From the NCBI GenBank assembly GCA_018262235.1, contig JAGTRY010000007.1, forward strand, positions 24,327 through 88,326: a DNA stretch of 64,000 nucleotides, in the 5' to 3' direction. Positions 22,017 through 33,006 of this stretch are shown here, piece after piece (within the stretch, counting starts at the first letter, position 1; each line of letters opens with the position of its first letter). The translations under genes were made by a program, and so were the position numbers. The notes below the pieces were generated by a model. The model did not search any database and had not been told where the DNA came from. It worked only from the letters and a program-made list of their open reading frames with translations. The stretch comes from Pseudomonadota bacterium (lineage in GTDB: Bacteria > Pseudomonadota > Gammaproteobacteria > Burkholderiales > Rhodocyclaceae).

Positions 22017-23374
22017 TGAACACCCCCGGACGCCCTTCTGCAGCCCTGCGGCGGCAATCCCGCCTGTGCCTGTCCGGGCTGGCCGCCGGCAGCCTCTTGC
22101 TGTCGCTTGCGGCCTGCGGTGAAACCTCCACCGTGCCGCTTTCAGCCGGCGTCGGGGTACAACCCGCATTACCTGCGCCCACCCATGACAAGATCCCCAC
22201 CGTAAACATCGCTCCGGCCAAGGGCTGGCCGGTGGGCATCCTGCCGCTTTCCACCCCCGGGACGCGTGTGGCCGCCTTTGCCAGCGAGCTGGATCACCCG
22301 CGCTGGCTGTATGTGCTGCCCAACGGCGATGTGCTCGTTGCCGAAACCAATTCCCCCGCCAAGCCTGAAGACGCCAAGGGTCTCAAGGGCTGGGTAATGG
22401 GGCTGCTCATGAAGCGGGCAGGCGCTACCGTAGCCAGTGCCAACCGCGTCACCTTGCTGCGTGACACGGATGGCGATGGCATCGCCGACATGCGCTCGGT
22501 GCTGCTCGAAGGGCTCAATTCCCCCTTCGGCATGGCCTTGGTCAACAACGACCTGTACATCGCCAACTCCGATGCCGTGATGCGCTTCCCGTACGTTACG
22601 GGAGACACCCACATCACCGCCGCCGGGATCAAGGTCGTTGCCCTGCCGGCCGGGCCGATCAACCATCACTGGACCAAGAATATCCTCGCCAGCCCGGATG
22701 GCAGCAAGCTCTACATCACCGTGGGTTCAAACAGCAATGTAGGCGAACGCGGCATGGAAGCCGAAGCGCAGCGCGCCGCGATATGGGAGATGGATCTGCA
22801 CACCGGCGCCTACCGCGTTTTTGCCAGCGGCCTGCGCAACCCCAACGGACTGGCCTGGGATGCCGACAACAGCAAGCTGTGGGCCGTAGTCAATGAACGG
22901 GACGAACTCGGCAATGACCTTGTTCCCGATTTTCTCACCTCGGTACGCGATGGTGCCTTCTACGGCTGGCCCTACAGCTATTACGGCCAACACATCGATA
23001 CCCGCGCAACCCCGCCACGCCCCGATCTGGTCGCCAGCGCCACGGTGCCGGACTATGCCCTGGGCGCCCACACCGCGCCGCTCGGCCTCGCCTCATCCGC
23101 CGGCACCAGCCTGCCCGCCTCGTTTGCCAACGGTATGTTCATCGGCCAGCATGGCTCGTGGAACCGCAAGCCCTTCAGCGGCTACAAGGTCATCTTCGTG
23201 CCCTTCGTCGAGGGCAAGCCGGTGGGCGCCCCCGTGGATGTCCTGACAGGTTTTCTCAGCAAGGAAGGCACCGCCTACGGCCGACCGGTCGGCGTGGCCC
23301 TCGACAAACAAGGGGCCTTACTCGTTGCTGACGATGTGGGCAATGTGGTCTGGCGCGTCAGTTCCGTACCCTGA
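22016..23374 (+). CDS. PQQ-dependent sugar dehydrogenase / L-sorbosone dehydrogenase-like lipoprotein
   Basis: Lipobox [78 protein letters not shown]. Confidence 0.88.
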   Translation: MNTPGRPSAALRRQSRLCLSGLAAGSLLLSLAACGETSTVPLSAGVGVQPALPAPTHDKIPTVNIAPAKGWPVGILPLSTPGTRVAAFASELDHPRWLYVLPNGDVLVAETNSPAKPEDAKGLKGWVMGLLMKRAGATVASANRVTLLRDTDGDGIADMRSVLLEGLNSPFGMALVNNDLYIANSDAVMRFPYVTGDTHITAAGIKVVALPAGPINHHWTKNILASPDGSKLYITVGSNSNVGERGMEAEAQRAAIWEMDLHTGAYRVFASGLRNPNGLAWDADNSKLWAVVNERDELGNDLVPDFLTSVRDGAFYGWPYSYYGQHIDTRATPPRPDLVASATVPDYALGAHTAPLGLASSAGTSLPASFANGMFIGQHGSWNRKPFSGYKVIFVPFVEGKPVGAPVDVLTGFLSKEGTAYGRPVGVALDKQGALLVADDVGNVVWRVSSVP

Positions 23375-23391
23375 ACCCCATCACCCAATTC

Positions 23392-23419
23392 AAGGCGGCC
23401 GCTCGGCCGCCTTTTTTTG
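23392..23419 (+). terminator. Rho-independent terminator
   Basis: AAGGCGGCCGCTCGGCCGCCTTTTTTTG. Confidence 0.88.
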
Positions 23420-23590
23420 CGTCCACGTGCATTTGATACGCACCAGGCGTACCACGCAGCGAACGGACTTCAACCCGGCCTGGCCGGATCGACAGGCTCC
23501 TGCTGCTTAATAAATTTGAAACTCCCGGCAAACAGCCAGGTCAGATCGCATACTTCAGCCTTTCTGCCACGCCTGTCGTCGAGCCCAAAC

Positions 23591-26110
23591 ATGTCCTTCT
23601 CCACAGTCTTGTCCCGCACTGCCACAGCCTTAGTGCTGCTCGGCGCAATGCCCATGCCTTTTGCATCCGCAGCGACGGAAACCACCGACAACGGCTACAA
23701 CCTGCCGCCCAGGAAAATCCTCGATGTGATGCGAGCCCCCAGCCTGCCGGTCCCCAGCGTCAGCCCTACGCGCGAAAAAATGTTGCTCGTCGCCTGGCAG
23801 GAATATCCCTCTCTGGAACGTGTCGCCACGCCCATCGTGAAGCTCGCAGGCGTGCGTATCGAGGTGAAGAACCACAGCCGGCATGACACGCCTGGAGGCT
23901 ACGGCATCACGCCGTGTGCTGCGAGCTATGCGCTGGTGACGATCGCCAGCGGCCAGCAGCGCGCCGTGGCGCTGCCTCCCGATGCATGCCCGGGCGCACC
24001 GCTCTGGTCGGCCGACGGTAAGCATTTTGCATTCACCAACACGGCGGCCGACGCGGTCGAACTGTGGGTGGGAGACGCCGCCACCGGCAAATTGCGCCAG
24101 ATGAAGGGGGCCCGGCTCAACCCCGCATTCGGCGATGCATTGCAGTGGCTGGACAACCAGACGTTGCTGGTGAAGCTGCTGCCCAAGGGGCTGGGCCTGC
24201 CCCCTGCCGCCACAGGCACACCGGTCGGCCCCAGCATCCAGGAAGCCGATGGCAGCAAAGGCCAGAGCAGTACCTATGAAAACCGCGACACGCTCAGCAA
24301 CAAGCACGACGAAGACCTGTTCGACCATTACGCGGCCAGCCAGATCGCGACGATCAACATCGGCACCGGCACCATCCGCCCCATCGGCAAGGTCGCCAAC
24401 TACCTCGAAGTCGACTCCGCCCCCGATGGCCGCCACATCCTCGTGTCCGCCATGCACAAGCCCTATTCCTACGTCACCACCTACGACCGCTTCCCGCGTG
24501 AAGTGCAGGTGTGGGACGCCCCCGCGCATGGCGAGCTCACCCTCCACAGCGTGGCCTCCTTGCCCCTGGCTGATCGCGTCCCCATCCAGGGAGTGCCGAC
24601 CGGTCCGCGCGACTTCGCCTGGCGCCAGAACGAACCCGCCACGCTGATCTGGGCCGAAGCGCTTGACGGGGGGGACTGGAAGGTGAAAGTCCCCGCGCGC
24701 GACAAGCTGCTCATGCAACGCGCGCCATTCACGGCAGCACCTGTCGAAATCCTGCGTACCGAACAACGCTTCGGTGGATTCGCCTGGGGCGAACGCAAGG
24801 ATTTCTCCCTGATGAGCGAATTCGACATGAATCGCCACTGGCAGCGCAGCTTCATCGTCAACGTCGATGATCCGCAACAGAAGCCCCGCCTCTTGTGGGA
24901 TCTGTCCTACGACGAAAAGTATGCCGCGCCCGGCAATCCCGTCATGCGCCGCATGGCCAATGGCGCTCTGGTCATCCGTCAGGAAGGCGACGCCATCTAC
25001 CTCGCCGGCAAGGGTGCATCGCCTGACGGCGACCGTCCTTTCCTGGACAGGCTCTCACTCGCAACGCTCAAGAGCGAACGCCTGTTCCGCAGTGGCAAGG
25101 ATGCCTACGAGGTCTTCCTCGCCTTCACCGGCGCAGACGCCAGCAGCTTCCTCACCTGGCACCAGTCGCCTGTCGATCCACCCAACGCCTTCATGCGCAC
25201 CCTCGGCCAGTCTGCGACGGCAGAGGCTGGCGAGCCCGCGTACGTTTCCACCGCCCGCGCGCTCACCCATATCCCGGATCCCGCACCGGCCGTGCGCAGC
25301 ATCAAGAAGCAACTCGTGAAGTACAAGCGTGCCGACGGTCTCGACCTCTCGTTCACGCTGTACACCCCGCCTGGCTACAAGCCGGGAACGCGCGTGCCGG
25401 CGATCCTGTACGCCTATCCGCTGGATTACGCGAATGCCGCATCGGCAGGGCAAGTCAGCGGCTCGGAGCAGACCTTCACACGCCTGCGCGAATATCGTCT
25501 CCTGCTCCTTGCCGGATACGCGATCATCGACAACGCCTCCTTTCCCGTCGTAGGCGATCCGAAGACGGCCTATGACACTTATATGGATCAGCTCGTAGCC
25601 GATGCCAAAGCTGCTGTCGATGAAGCGGTGAAGCTTGGCGTGGTCGACCCCGAGCGCATCGGCGTGACCGGCCACAGCCATGGCGCGCTGATGACAGCCA
25701 ACCTCATCGCACACACCCGGCTCTTCCGCGCCGGCGTAGCCACCAGTGGCTCCTTCAACAAGACCCTCACGCCCTTCGGCTTCCAGAGCGAGCGTCGTTC
25801 ACTCTGGGAAGCGCCGGAGGTGTATCAGAAAGTCTCCCCGTTCTTCTATGCCGACAAGTTCCAGGCGCCGCTCCTGATCGTCCATGGCGCAGACGATGCC
25901 AACCCGGGCACCACGCCCTTGCAGGCCACCAAGCTCTTTGAAGCCATCCGTGGCAACGGCGGGACCGCACGGCTGGTGATGCTGCCGCACGAGCCGCACT
26001 GGTACACGGCGCGCGAATCGAACGAACAGCTGATCTACGAAATGGTCCGCTGGTTCGACAAATACGTGAAGAACGCCGCACCACGCCCGGAAAATTCTGC
26101 GCAGCCATAA
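23591..26110 (+). CDS. S9-family (prolyl oligopeptidase-like) peptidase, secreted
   Basis: Signal peptide; GVTGHSHGALMTANL serine nucleophile motif; HGADDANPGT and LPHEPHWY around the catalytic Asp and His. Confidence 0.9.
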   Translation: MSFSTVLSRTATALVLLGAMPMPFASAATETTDNGYNLPPRKILDVMRAPSLPVPSVSPTREKMLLVAWQEYPSLERVATPIVKLAGVRIEVKNHSRHDTPGGYGITPCAASYALVTIASGQQRAVALPPDACPGAPLWSADGKHFAFTNTAADAVELWVGDAATGKLRQMKGARLNPAFGDALQWLDNQTLLVKLLPKGLGLPPAATGTPVGPSIQEADGSKGQSSTYENRDTLSNKHDEDLFDHYAASQIATINIGTGTIRPIGKVANYLEVDSAPDGRHILVSAMHKPYSYVTTYDRFPREVQVWDAPAHGELTLHSVASLPLADRVPIQGVPTGPRDFAWRQNEPATLIWAEALDGGDWKVKVPARDKLLMQRAPFTAAPVEILRTEQRFGGFAWGERKDFSLMSEFDMNRHWQRSFIVNVDDPQQKPRLLWDLSYDEKYAAPGNPVMRRMANGALVIRQEGDAIYLAGKGASPDGDRPFLDRLSLATLKSERLFRSGKDAYEVFLAFTGADASSFLTWHQSPVDPPNAFMRTLGQSATAEAGEPAYVSTARALTHIPDPAPAVRSIKKQLVKYKRADGLDLSFTLYTPPGYKPGTRVPAILYAYPLDYANAASAGQVSGSEQTFTRLREYRLLLLAGYAIIDNASFPVVGDPKTAYDTYMDQLVADAKAAVDEAVKLGVVDPERIGVTGHSHGALMTANLIAHTRLFRAGVATSGSFNKTLTPFGFQSERRSLWEAPEVYQKVSPFFYADKFQAPLLIVHGADDANPGTTPLQATKLFEAIRGNGGTARLVMLPHEPHWYTARESNEQLIYEMVRWFDKYVKNAAPRPENSAQP

Positions 26111-26387
26111 GCCAGGCAAGCAGAAGACGACAGAAGTTTCGTCCAGATGCCTGCGCTGAGGTACCCGCCCGGTATCTGCTCGGGAGGCGAGTGAGCCCGC
26201 TGCCATCCTTCCGGCGAAGAACTGCGCAATCTAGTGAACTTGATCACCCCTTCTGAACCGACATGATCACGGCGCTGTTACTACAATGTCAGCGTGCTGG
26301 TCGATGTGATCAGTCGGCCATGAAGGGACGCTCACAGCCTCCTTTTACCGGCCATTCAGATGACCGCTTCACTTTGAAACCTGCCGG

Positions 26388-26640
26388 ATACCCTCGTCAT
26401 CAATGGCGTCTCAAAGACCTATGCAATGACCGGCTGGCGAATCGGCTACGCTGCCGGCCCGACGGACTTGATTCGGGCCATTGATACACTGTTGTCGCAA
26501 TCATCCGGCAACTGCTGTTCGGTGAGCCAGGCCGCAGCGGCTGCCGCCATGAACGGTGATCAAAGCTTTGTAAAGACCAGCGTGACGATTTATCGTCAGC
26601 GGCGCGATACCAACCTGGCGTTATATAGGCCTGCGGCCCC
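26388..26640 (+). pseudogene. Internal fragment of a class I aspartate aminotransferase
   Basis: LPDTLVINGVSKTYAMTGWRIGYAAGPTDLIRAIDTLLSQSSGNCCSVSQAAAAAAMNGDQSFVKTSVTIYRQRRDTNLAL covers only the PLP-lysine region; N- and C-terminal parts absent. Confidence 0.85.
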
Positions 26641-26879
26641 TGGAACATGATCACCGAAGCAAGCCCCTTATCGCCTAGGCGGCGCCATACTTCATTCGCG
26701 CGGGAGACGTGACCGATCAGTGTGCCGTAAGGCCCCTGCTCGCGATCCAGAAAGAAAGGGACGTGGTTGGCAATTAAGCCCTCCGTGTCGTGACATACCC
26801 AGGCCCCCAGCGGATGTTGCTCGATCAGTTCAAGAATGATTGCCCGGTCTTCGAGCCTGTGATGCTTTGAAACGTACAT
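26605..26879 (-). pseudogene. N-terminal fragment of a PaiB-like FMN-binding negative transcriptional regulator
   Basis: MYVSKHHRLEDRAIILELIEQHPLGAWVCHDTEGLIANHVPFFLDREQGPYGTLIGHVSRANEVWRRLGDKGLASVIMFQGPQAYITPGWY, then homology stops where the aminotransferase fragment begins. Confidence 0.8.
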
Positions 26880-27148
26880 GGCACTCCCCTAAAAACCCTG
26901 ACATACCTAGCGTATTAGCAGGAGCGCCAGAGAGCACATCGTCTGCCCGATCTAGGCATCCAACGCCTGCCAGGCTCTTGTCCGCGCAAACAACGGCGCG
27001 CGCCCGCGCGCCTCAAAACCGAGCAGCCCGAACCAGCGCGTGCTTGTAGTGCAGGCCCCTAGCACGAACCAAGCCCGCAGAGCAATGGGCTTCGATGATT
27101 TACTTTGCCAGACTATCGACGCTTTTACTCGTAAGGACACGTAGGCCT

Positions 27149-28018
27149 TTAGCGCTCCAGGATGAACGCCTGTGCCTCAGCAACGTCTGCCCGGCCAGAC
27201 GGCTGTACGGGGACGTACACCTCGAAGCGACGGTCGAGGAATGAGGGCAGGTGTTGCACATTGCGACAGCGGCGCAGCCATGGCCCTTCGACAGCGCGCC
27301 AGCCTGTTTCCTCTTCGATGCGTGTCATGAGCAGCGGCGCGGCAGGAATGTCGACGCCACTCTCGAAACGGAACACCGCATACGCGCCGCCACGCAGTCG
27401 TCCTTCATCGAGACCGGAAATCCTGTGCGCCAACGGCGCGTGCAGCAAGGCGGCCTCAGTGTCGATGCGGCTCGTGCCGGAAGCATATAAATTGGCTTCG
27501 ACATCCACCGCCCACCCGAAGCGTTTGTCACGCTCGATGCCACAGGCCATGGCCCGCGCGCGCAGTTCGTTTGAGGCCTGCTGCAAATCCGAACGTTGCC
27601 CCGAGTAGGGAATGTACTGGATCACCATCTCAGGCAGAAGCTCGATACGCAAGGCTGCATGCGTCACTGGTGAGTACTGGCGAAATACCGAAGGCGCCTG
27701 TCCGTGCAGACGGCTGAAAGCGCGGCTGAAAGCCTGCGTCGAGGCATAGCCCGCCTCACAGGCAACGTCGAGCAGCGAGCGCTCGGGCTGCGCGATGATC
27801 GCCTGGCGTGCGCGCTGCAGGCGCAGACGCCACACGCGGCCCATCGGCGTCTCGTGCGCATACGCATGGAAGCCACCATCGAGACGATGACGCGAGATGC
27901 AGGCCACCTCGGCAAGCTGCGCGAGCGTCAGCGTGTCATCGAGATGACCGTCGATATAGCGCGCGAGCGTGCCGAAGCGTTTGATCTGGCGTAGCTGCCT
28001 GTCAATGTTGATGCTCAT
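27149..28018 (-). CDS. AraC-family regulator with C-terminal GyrI-like domain
   Basis: LAQLAEVACISRHRLDGGFHAYAHETPMGRVWRLRLQRARQ and ACEAGYASTQAFSRAFSRLHGQAPS HTH motifs. ORF extends to 28120; start near 28018 (MSINIDRQL) preferred. Confidence 0.85.
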   Translation of the reverse strand: MSINIDRQLRQIKRFGTLARYIDGHLDDTLTLAQLAEVACISRHRLDGGFHAYAHETPMGRVWRLRLQRARQAIIAQPERSLLDVACEAGYASTQAFSRAFSRLHGQAPSVFRQYSPVTHAALRIELLPEMVIQYIPYSGQRSDLQQASNELRARAMACGIERDKRFGWAVDVEANLYASGTSRIDTEAALLHAPLAHRISGLDEGRLRGGAYAVFRFESGVDIPAAPLLMTRIEEETGWRAVEGPWLRRCRNVQHLPSFLDRRFEVYVPVQPSGRADVAEAQAFILER

Positions 28019-28110
28019 GCCATGCATACCTGTCTGTGGAATCGGGCAATTCCGATCACTGCCCGCATGAGGACCAATGATACTTTTTCGGCGTCCCTTC
28101 ATGCACTGAA

Positions 28111-29823
28111 ATGCAAACATCCATGCCGATACTGAAGCCGATCAAATTTGTCGCCACAACCATGCTGCTGTTTCTCGCCGAGGACAGAAAGCGCTATTTC
28201 ATCCACATGCCCATCGTGCTCATCACCGAGACCGGTGAGCTGCTGCCACCATTCCTCAACGGCATGCTGATCACCCTGCTGATGGGCTACCGGCCAGGAG
28301 ACAGCTTACTGCCACTCGCAATGCTGATCACTGCACTGGCCGCGTCGCGCGGCGTGGTGGCATGGTTTCGTCTGCGCAGCAAGCGCGTGCTTGGCCAGAT
28401 CGCACTCAACTGTCGCTACCGCGCTCGCGTGTGGGGCTTCGAGCGTCTCGTTGGCTTCTCGATGAACTGGCATCACCAAGAGTCAGCAGGCAACAAGGTG
28501 CAGCGTCTGATTACGGGCGCCGATGCAGTGCGCGACTGGGGCAACTTCCACAACGAGATTGCCCAGCCGCTATCGGCCATGCTCGGCGTTGTCATTGCCT
28601 GCGCCTTCATCAGTCCGTGGTTCATCGCCTTCGGCGTCTACTTCGTGACCGGCATGGTGCTGATCGAACGCACCTATGACATAAAGATCGCGCGACTGAG
28701 CATGCACATCAACAGCGGGGTAGAGAATGCCAGCGGCGCCATCGTAGAAGGCACGACAAATATGCTCACTATCAAGGCATCCGGTGCGGGGTCCATGGTG
28801 CGCAATGCGGTAGAAAACAGAGAGGCCAGTGCGAAGGCGCTCGGCCACAACCGCGTCGCGCTCAATGCCGGCAAGGCGCTAACATTTCACGTACATATCG
28901 GCATTGCCTTCGGCATCTTCTTGACGGCGATCTCGTGGGCGACGCTCAATCACGTCATCGCTGTCGGCTTCGTCGTGACCTATCTGCAATATTTCAACAG
29001 CCTGCGCGCCAGCACGAATGCCTTTACTGATCGCTTCCAGACCATGATTGAGCGTTACGCGGAACTGATGCGCCTGATGCCGCTGTTCGAGCACGCGGGA
29101 ACAAGTGCGGCGACAGTTCCATTCCCGAGCAACTGGAGGCAGATTTGCGTCCGAGATTTACACTACTCATGGGGCGACAAGACGGCACTACGCGGAGTTA
29201 GCTTCACACTGACGCGCGGCGAACGCATCGGCATTGCGGGCTCGTCAGGCAGCGGTAAGTCTTCGCTGATCAAGCTCATGCTGGGTCTGTACGTGCCAAA
29301 CTCGGGCAGCATTGGGATCGGCGGCACGTGCAATCAGTTGATTGCTCAGGAAGAGCTGGAGAAGCACATTGCCGTGGTGCTACAGGAGGTAGAGCTGTTC
29401 AACGTCTCACTGCGCGACAACATCACGCTGATGCGCGAGGTGAATGAAGAACTGTTCGCTCGAGTGTGTAAGGCATCTGCGCTGGATGAACTAATCATGC
29501 GATTGCCGCTGGGTGCAGCCACGCCGCTCGGAGAGCGTGGTCATGCCTTGTCCGGTGGCGAACGCCAACGCGTTGGCATTGCACGGGCGTTATATCGCCA
29601 GCCCGACATCCTCATCCTCGATGAAGCCACCTCGGCGCTGGATGACACCACAGAGGATAGCGTCATGCACGGCATCATGACCAGCATGCGTGCCGACGCG
29701 GTACTAATCGCCATCGCGCATCGCACGCGCTCGCTGCGCGACATGCATCGCGTGCTGCAACTCGAGAATGGACGGCTGCATGAAGAATTTGCCCCGCAAA
29801 CAATCACGGAGGCAGACGCATGA
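28111..29823 (+). CDS. ABC exporter half-transporter (TMD-NBD fusion)
   Basis: N-terminal TM region; Walker A GSSGSGKSS, signature LSGGERQRVGIARAL, Walker B ILILDEATSALDD. Confidence 0.92.
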   Translation: MQTSMPILKPIKFVATTMLLFLAEDRKRYFIHMPIVLITETGELLPPFLNGMLITLLMGYRPGDSLLPLAMLITALAASRGVVAWFRLRSKRVLGQIALNCRYRARVWGFERLVGFSMNWHHQESAGNKVQRLITGADAVRDWGNFHNEIAQPLSAMLGVVIACAFISPWFIAFGVYFVTGMVLIERTYDIKIARLSMHINSGVENASGAIVEGTTNMLTIKASGAGSMVRNAVENREASAKALGHNRVALNAGKALTFHVHIGIAFGIFLTAISWATLNHVIAVGFVVTYLQYFNSLRASTNAFTDRFQTMIERYAELMRLMPLFEHAGTSAATVPFPSNWRQICVRDLHYSWGDKTALRGVSFTLTRGERIGIAGSSGSGKSSLIKLMLGLYVPNSGSIGIGGTCNQLIAQEELEKHIAVVLQEVELFNVSLRDNITLMREVNEELFARVCKASALDELIMRLPLGAATPLGERGHALSGGERQRVGIARALYRQPDILILDEATSALDDTTEDSVMHGIMTSMRADAVLIAIAHRTRSLRDMHRVLQLENGRLHEEFAPQTITEADA

Positions 29824-30127
29824 CACTTCGGCTAACAGAACGCAGCGGTCATCCGTAGCATGACTAGGTCAGGTGAAAAGATGCATCTGTCTGGAGGAGC
29901 GAAGGGGCTAGAGCGGTCGCTCTTACGCGGCACGCCGACGGGCCGCTTTGGCCGATGATTTGCCGGTGAGCCGTTCCTCAGAATGACGGCTTCACTCGAA
30001 AGCCGCTGCTCAGCCTAATCAGCGGAGTGCGCAGATACCGCCAGCGCGGTGATCAAGTTGGCCAGACAGGCGCTCGCGAATGACCAGATTCCGCAAGAAC
30101 GGAGTCCAGCGCCTTTTGCGACGATCT

Positions 30128-30155
30128 CTGGATCCCGGCCTGCGCCGGGATGACG
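30128..30155. repeat. REP-like palindrome
   Basis: CTGGATCCCGGCCTGCGCCGGGATGACG; near-identical element at 62957-62984. Confidence 0.7.
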
Positions 30156-30192
30156 CCAGGCGTCCGTACCTTCGCTCGCGATCCGCGATGCC

Positions 30193-32793
30193 CTACGCAT
30201 CGCCGGAAGTTCGTCCCGTCCGCGCACCCCGGCCGAAGCGGAACCATTGTGACTTGATCCCTTCCAGCAGCAGCAAGCAGGCCAGGCCGGCGAGCACGGA
30301 GAAACCCAGGTCATCCCAATGCAATTGGCCGAAATGGAACAGGCTTTGCGCCGGATGCCAGGCCACGGCGATAGTCAGCAGCACGGAGACGCTGCCCAGC
30401 AGGATCCACAGCGAACGATTGGGGCTCAGGAAGGCGCGGATCAGCGAGGCCTTGAACGAGCGGTTGACCAGGATGAGGCCCATGTTCATGAGCACCAGCG
30501 ACACGAACACCAGGGCGCGCAGATCATCATCAGCCATGCCGAGGCGCGCGGCACTGATCAGGATCGTGGCCAGGATGGCCAGCACGATCACGCCTTGCAG
30601 CACCGCCCACACCACCCGGTTCGTCCGCAGCAAGGGGCTGGCGGGATCTCGCGGCGGGCGTTGCATGACATCGTCTTCCTCGCCTTCGGCTTCGAGCACC
30701 ACCGAGCAGGCCGGGTCGATGACCATTTCCAGGAATGCGATATGGATTGGCGTGAGCATGAGCGGCAGGCCCAGCAGCAAAGGCAGGAGCGCCAGCCCGG
30801 CAATCGGGATGTGCACGGCCACGATGTATTCGATGGCCTTGCGCAGATTGTCGTAGATACGCCGGCCGAGGCGGATGGTTTTGACAATCGAGCCGAAGTC
30901 ATCGTCGAGCAGTACGATCGCCGAGGCTTCGCGTGCCACATCCGTCCCCCGTCCGCCCATGGCGATGCCGATGTGCGCGGCCTTGATGGCGGGCGCGTCG
31001 TTGACGCCATCACCGGTCATGGCCACGACTTCGCCACGGGCCTTGAGGCTCTGGACGATGCGCAACTTCTGGTTGGGACGGATGCGCGCAAAGATCGACG
31101 TAGTCTTCACGCCCACCGCGAGCTGGTCATCCGACATGGCTTCGATGGCGTCACCATCCAGCACCGCGCTCGCGTCAATGCCGGCCTGGCGCCCGATGGC
31201 ACAGGCGGTCGCCGGATAGTCACCCGTGATCATCACCACACGGATCCCTGCAGCGCGGCATTCGGCCACGGCTGCCGGCACATTGGCGCGCAAGGGATCG
31301 GCAAAGGCGATCAGCCCGACATATTCAAACTTGATATCGCAAGGCGATTCAGGTAACTCCTGCACGGACTTAAGCGTCAGCACGGCAGACTTCGCCACGG
31401 CCAGCACGCGGAAGCCCTGATCGGCCAACTGATCCTGCTGGACGCGGATACGGGCGAACTGGTCTTCCGGCAAGCGGCAGATCTGCGCAATCGCTTTGAG
31501 GGCACCCTTGGCATAGGCCACACCCGTGCCTTCGGCTTCGCCGGCCATGACGTTTGCCACAGCGAGCAGATCCTGGCGCAGGCCATAGGCGCGCAGGAGC
31601 CTGGGCGCTGCAGCATCCGCAAGGGCCGGAAACTGTCTGGCGAAGAGCGTATGCACCGCCACATCCATCGGATCGGTGGGCTCGGCGGGACACGCGGCCC
31701 GCGCTGCCGCAAGGGTTTCCTGCAAGCCGCCCGAAACCGGCGCGGCGCCTGGGTTCCAGCTTTCCTCGGCACGCAGCATGGCAACGAGGGTCATGCGGTT
31801 TTCGGTCAGGGTACCGGTCTTGTCGGTACACAGAACAGTCGTGGCCCCCAGCGTTTCGATAGCGGAAGCCCGACGGGTCAGCACCCGTGCCTGCGAAATC
31901 CGCCAGGCACCCATGGCCATGAAAACTGCCATGACCAGGGGAAACTCCTCAGGCAAGAGTGACATGCCCAACGCGATGCCGCCCAGCATGGCTTGCAGCC
32001 ACGAACCGCGCAAGAATCCGAACAGCAGCACGGCACCAACGCCGACCACCCCACCGATGATGGCGAAATTGCGGACGAATACGCCGATCTGTTTTTGCAG
32101 GGAAGGCTGCTCGGTTTCTATCGTGTGCAAGGCATGGCCGATCTTGCCCATTTCACTGCGCGCCGCCGTTGCGTGCACCAGGGCATTGCCGGTGCCACGC
32201 ACGACCAACGTACCGGCAAACACATAGGGCAGGTCTTCGCCACCCGGCACCGGATCAAGGTGTTTCGCGGCAGGTGCAGCGCCGGCTTCCGGTGCCATCT
32301 TGCGGACCGGCACCGATTCACCGGTGAGCAAGGATTCGTCCAGCAGCAGATCGTGTGCGGATAAAAGCGTGGCGTCGGCCGCTACGCGGTCGCCCTCCGA
32401 AATGACAATCAGATCACCACACACCACCTCGCGCCCCGCGATCTGGATCCGCCGGCCATCGCGGATCACTGTGGCGCGCGGACTCGCCAGATTGCGCAAA
32501 GCTTCGAGCACGCGCTCGCTACGCGACTCCTGAACGATGGTGATGGCCACCGAGAGTGTGGCAAACCCCAGCAGCAGCAAAGCCTCGATCCGGTCGCCAA
32601 GGAGCAGGTAGACCACGCCGCCACCGATCAGCAAGGCAAACATCGGCTGGCACACCACCTCGAAGAGGATGCGCATGAAGCCGCGTTGCTCGGGCCTGGG
32701 CAGTTCGTTATAGCCATCGGCCTTCAGGCGCGCGGCAGCAGCTGCGGCGCTCAGGCCGCCGGAGGCCGCCCCTTCCTTGATTGCTTCAGGCAT
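30193..32793 (-). CDS. Cation-transporting P-type ATPase (P2-type, Ca/Mg-like)
   Basis: LCTDKTGTLTENRMTL phosphorylation site, VAMTGDGVNDAPAIKAAHIGIAMG hinge, DESLLTGESVPV. Confidence 0.92.
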   Translation of the reverse strand: MPEAIKEGAASGGLSAAAAAARLKADGYNELPRPEQRGFMRILFEVVCQPMFALLIGGGVVYLLLGDRIEALLLLGFATLSVAITIVQESRSERVLEALRNLASPRATVIRDGRRIQIAGREVVCGDLIVISEGDRVAADATLLSAHDLLLDESLLTGESVPVRKMAPEAGAAPAAKHLDPVPGGEDLPYVFAGTLVVRGTGNALVHATAARSEMGKIGHALHTIETEQPSLQKQIGVFVRNFAIIGGVVGVGAVLLFGFLRGSWLQAMLGGIALGMSLLPEEFPLVMAVFMAMGAWRISQARVLTRRASAIETLGATTVLCTDKTGTLTENRMTLVAMLRAEESWNPGAAPVSGGLQETLAAARAACPAEPTDPMDVAVHTLFARQFPALADAAAPRLLRAYGLRQDLLAVANVMAGEAEGTGVAYAKGALKAIAQICRLPEDQFARIRVQQDQLADQGFRVLAVAKSAVLTLKSVQELPESPCDIKFEYVGLIAFADPLRANVPAAVAECRAAGIRVVMITGDYPATACAIGRQAGIDASAVLDGDAIEAMSDDQLAVGVKTTSIFARIRPNQKLRIVQSLKARGEVVAMTGDGVNDAPAIKAAHIGIAMGGRGTDVAREASAIVLLDDDFGSIVKTIRLGRRIYDNLRKAIEYIVAVHIPIAGLALLPLLLGLPLMLTPIHIAFLEMVIDPACSVVLEAEGEEDDVMQRPPRDPASPLLRTNRVVWAVLQGVIVLAILATILISAARLGMADDDLRALVFVSLVLMNMGLILVNRSFKASLIRAFLSPNRSLWILLGSVSVLLTIAVAWHPAQSLFHFGQLHWDDLGFSVLAGLACLLLLEGIKSQWFRFGRGARTGRTSGDA

Positions 32794-33006
32794 CTTGCAT
32801 TCCTTGATGTAACAGAAAATCCTGATCTTTCAGCATAGACACCACAAGCGCAGGGCATGACGAACTTTCAGGAACTGTTCACGATATTTGGCCTGTCATT
32901 CAACGCCCTCCCTTTCAAGGGAAGGGTTGGAGAGGAATTGATTACCCGGAATTGCCGCCAAATTTATGGCTTTTGCAATCTCGGAGACAGATTCCTAGAC
33001 GACAGG

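Noticed and set aside
23630-24877. 415-aa minus-strand ORF opposite the S9 peptidase
   Set aside because: Shadow ORF of the prolyl oligopeptidase gene.
26952-27140. 62-aa minus-strand ORF between the gene remnants and the AraC regulator
   Set aside because: No recognisable family and no clear RBS; may be part of the degraded segment.
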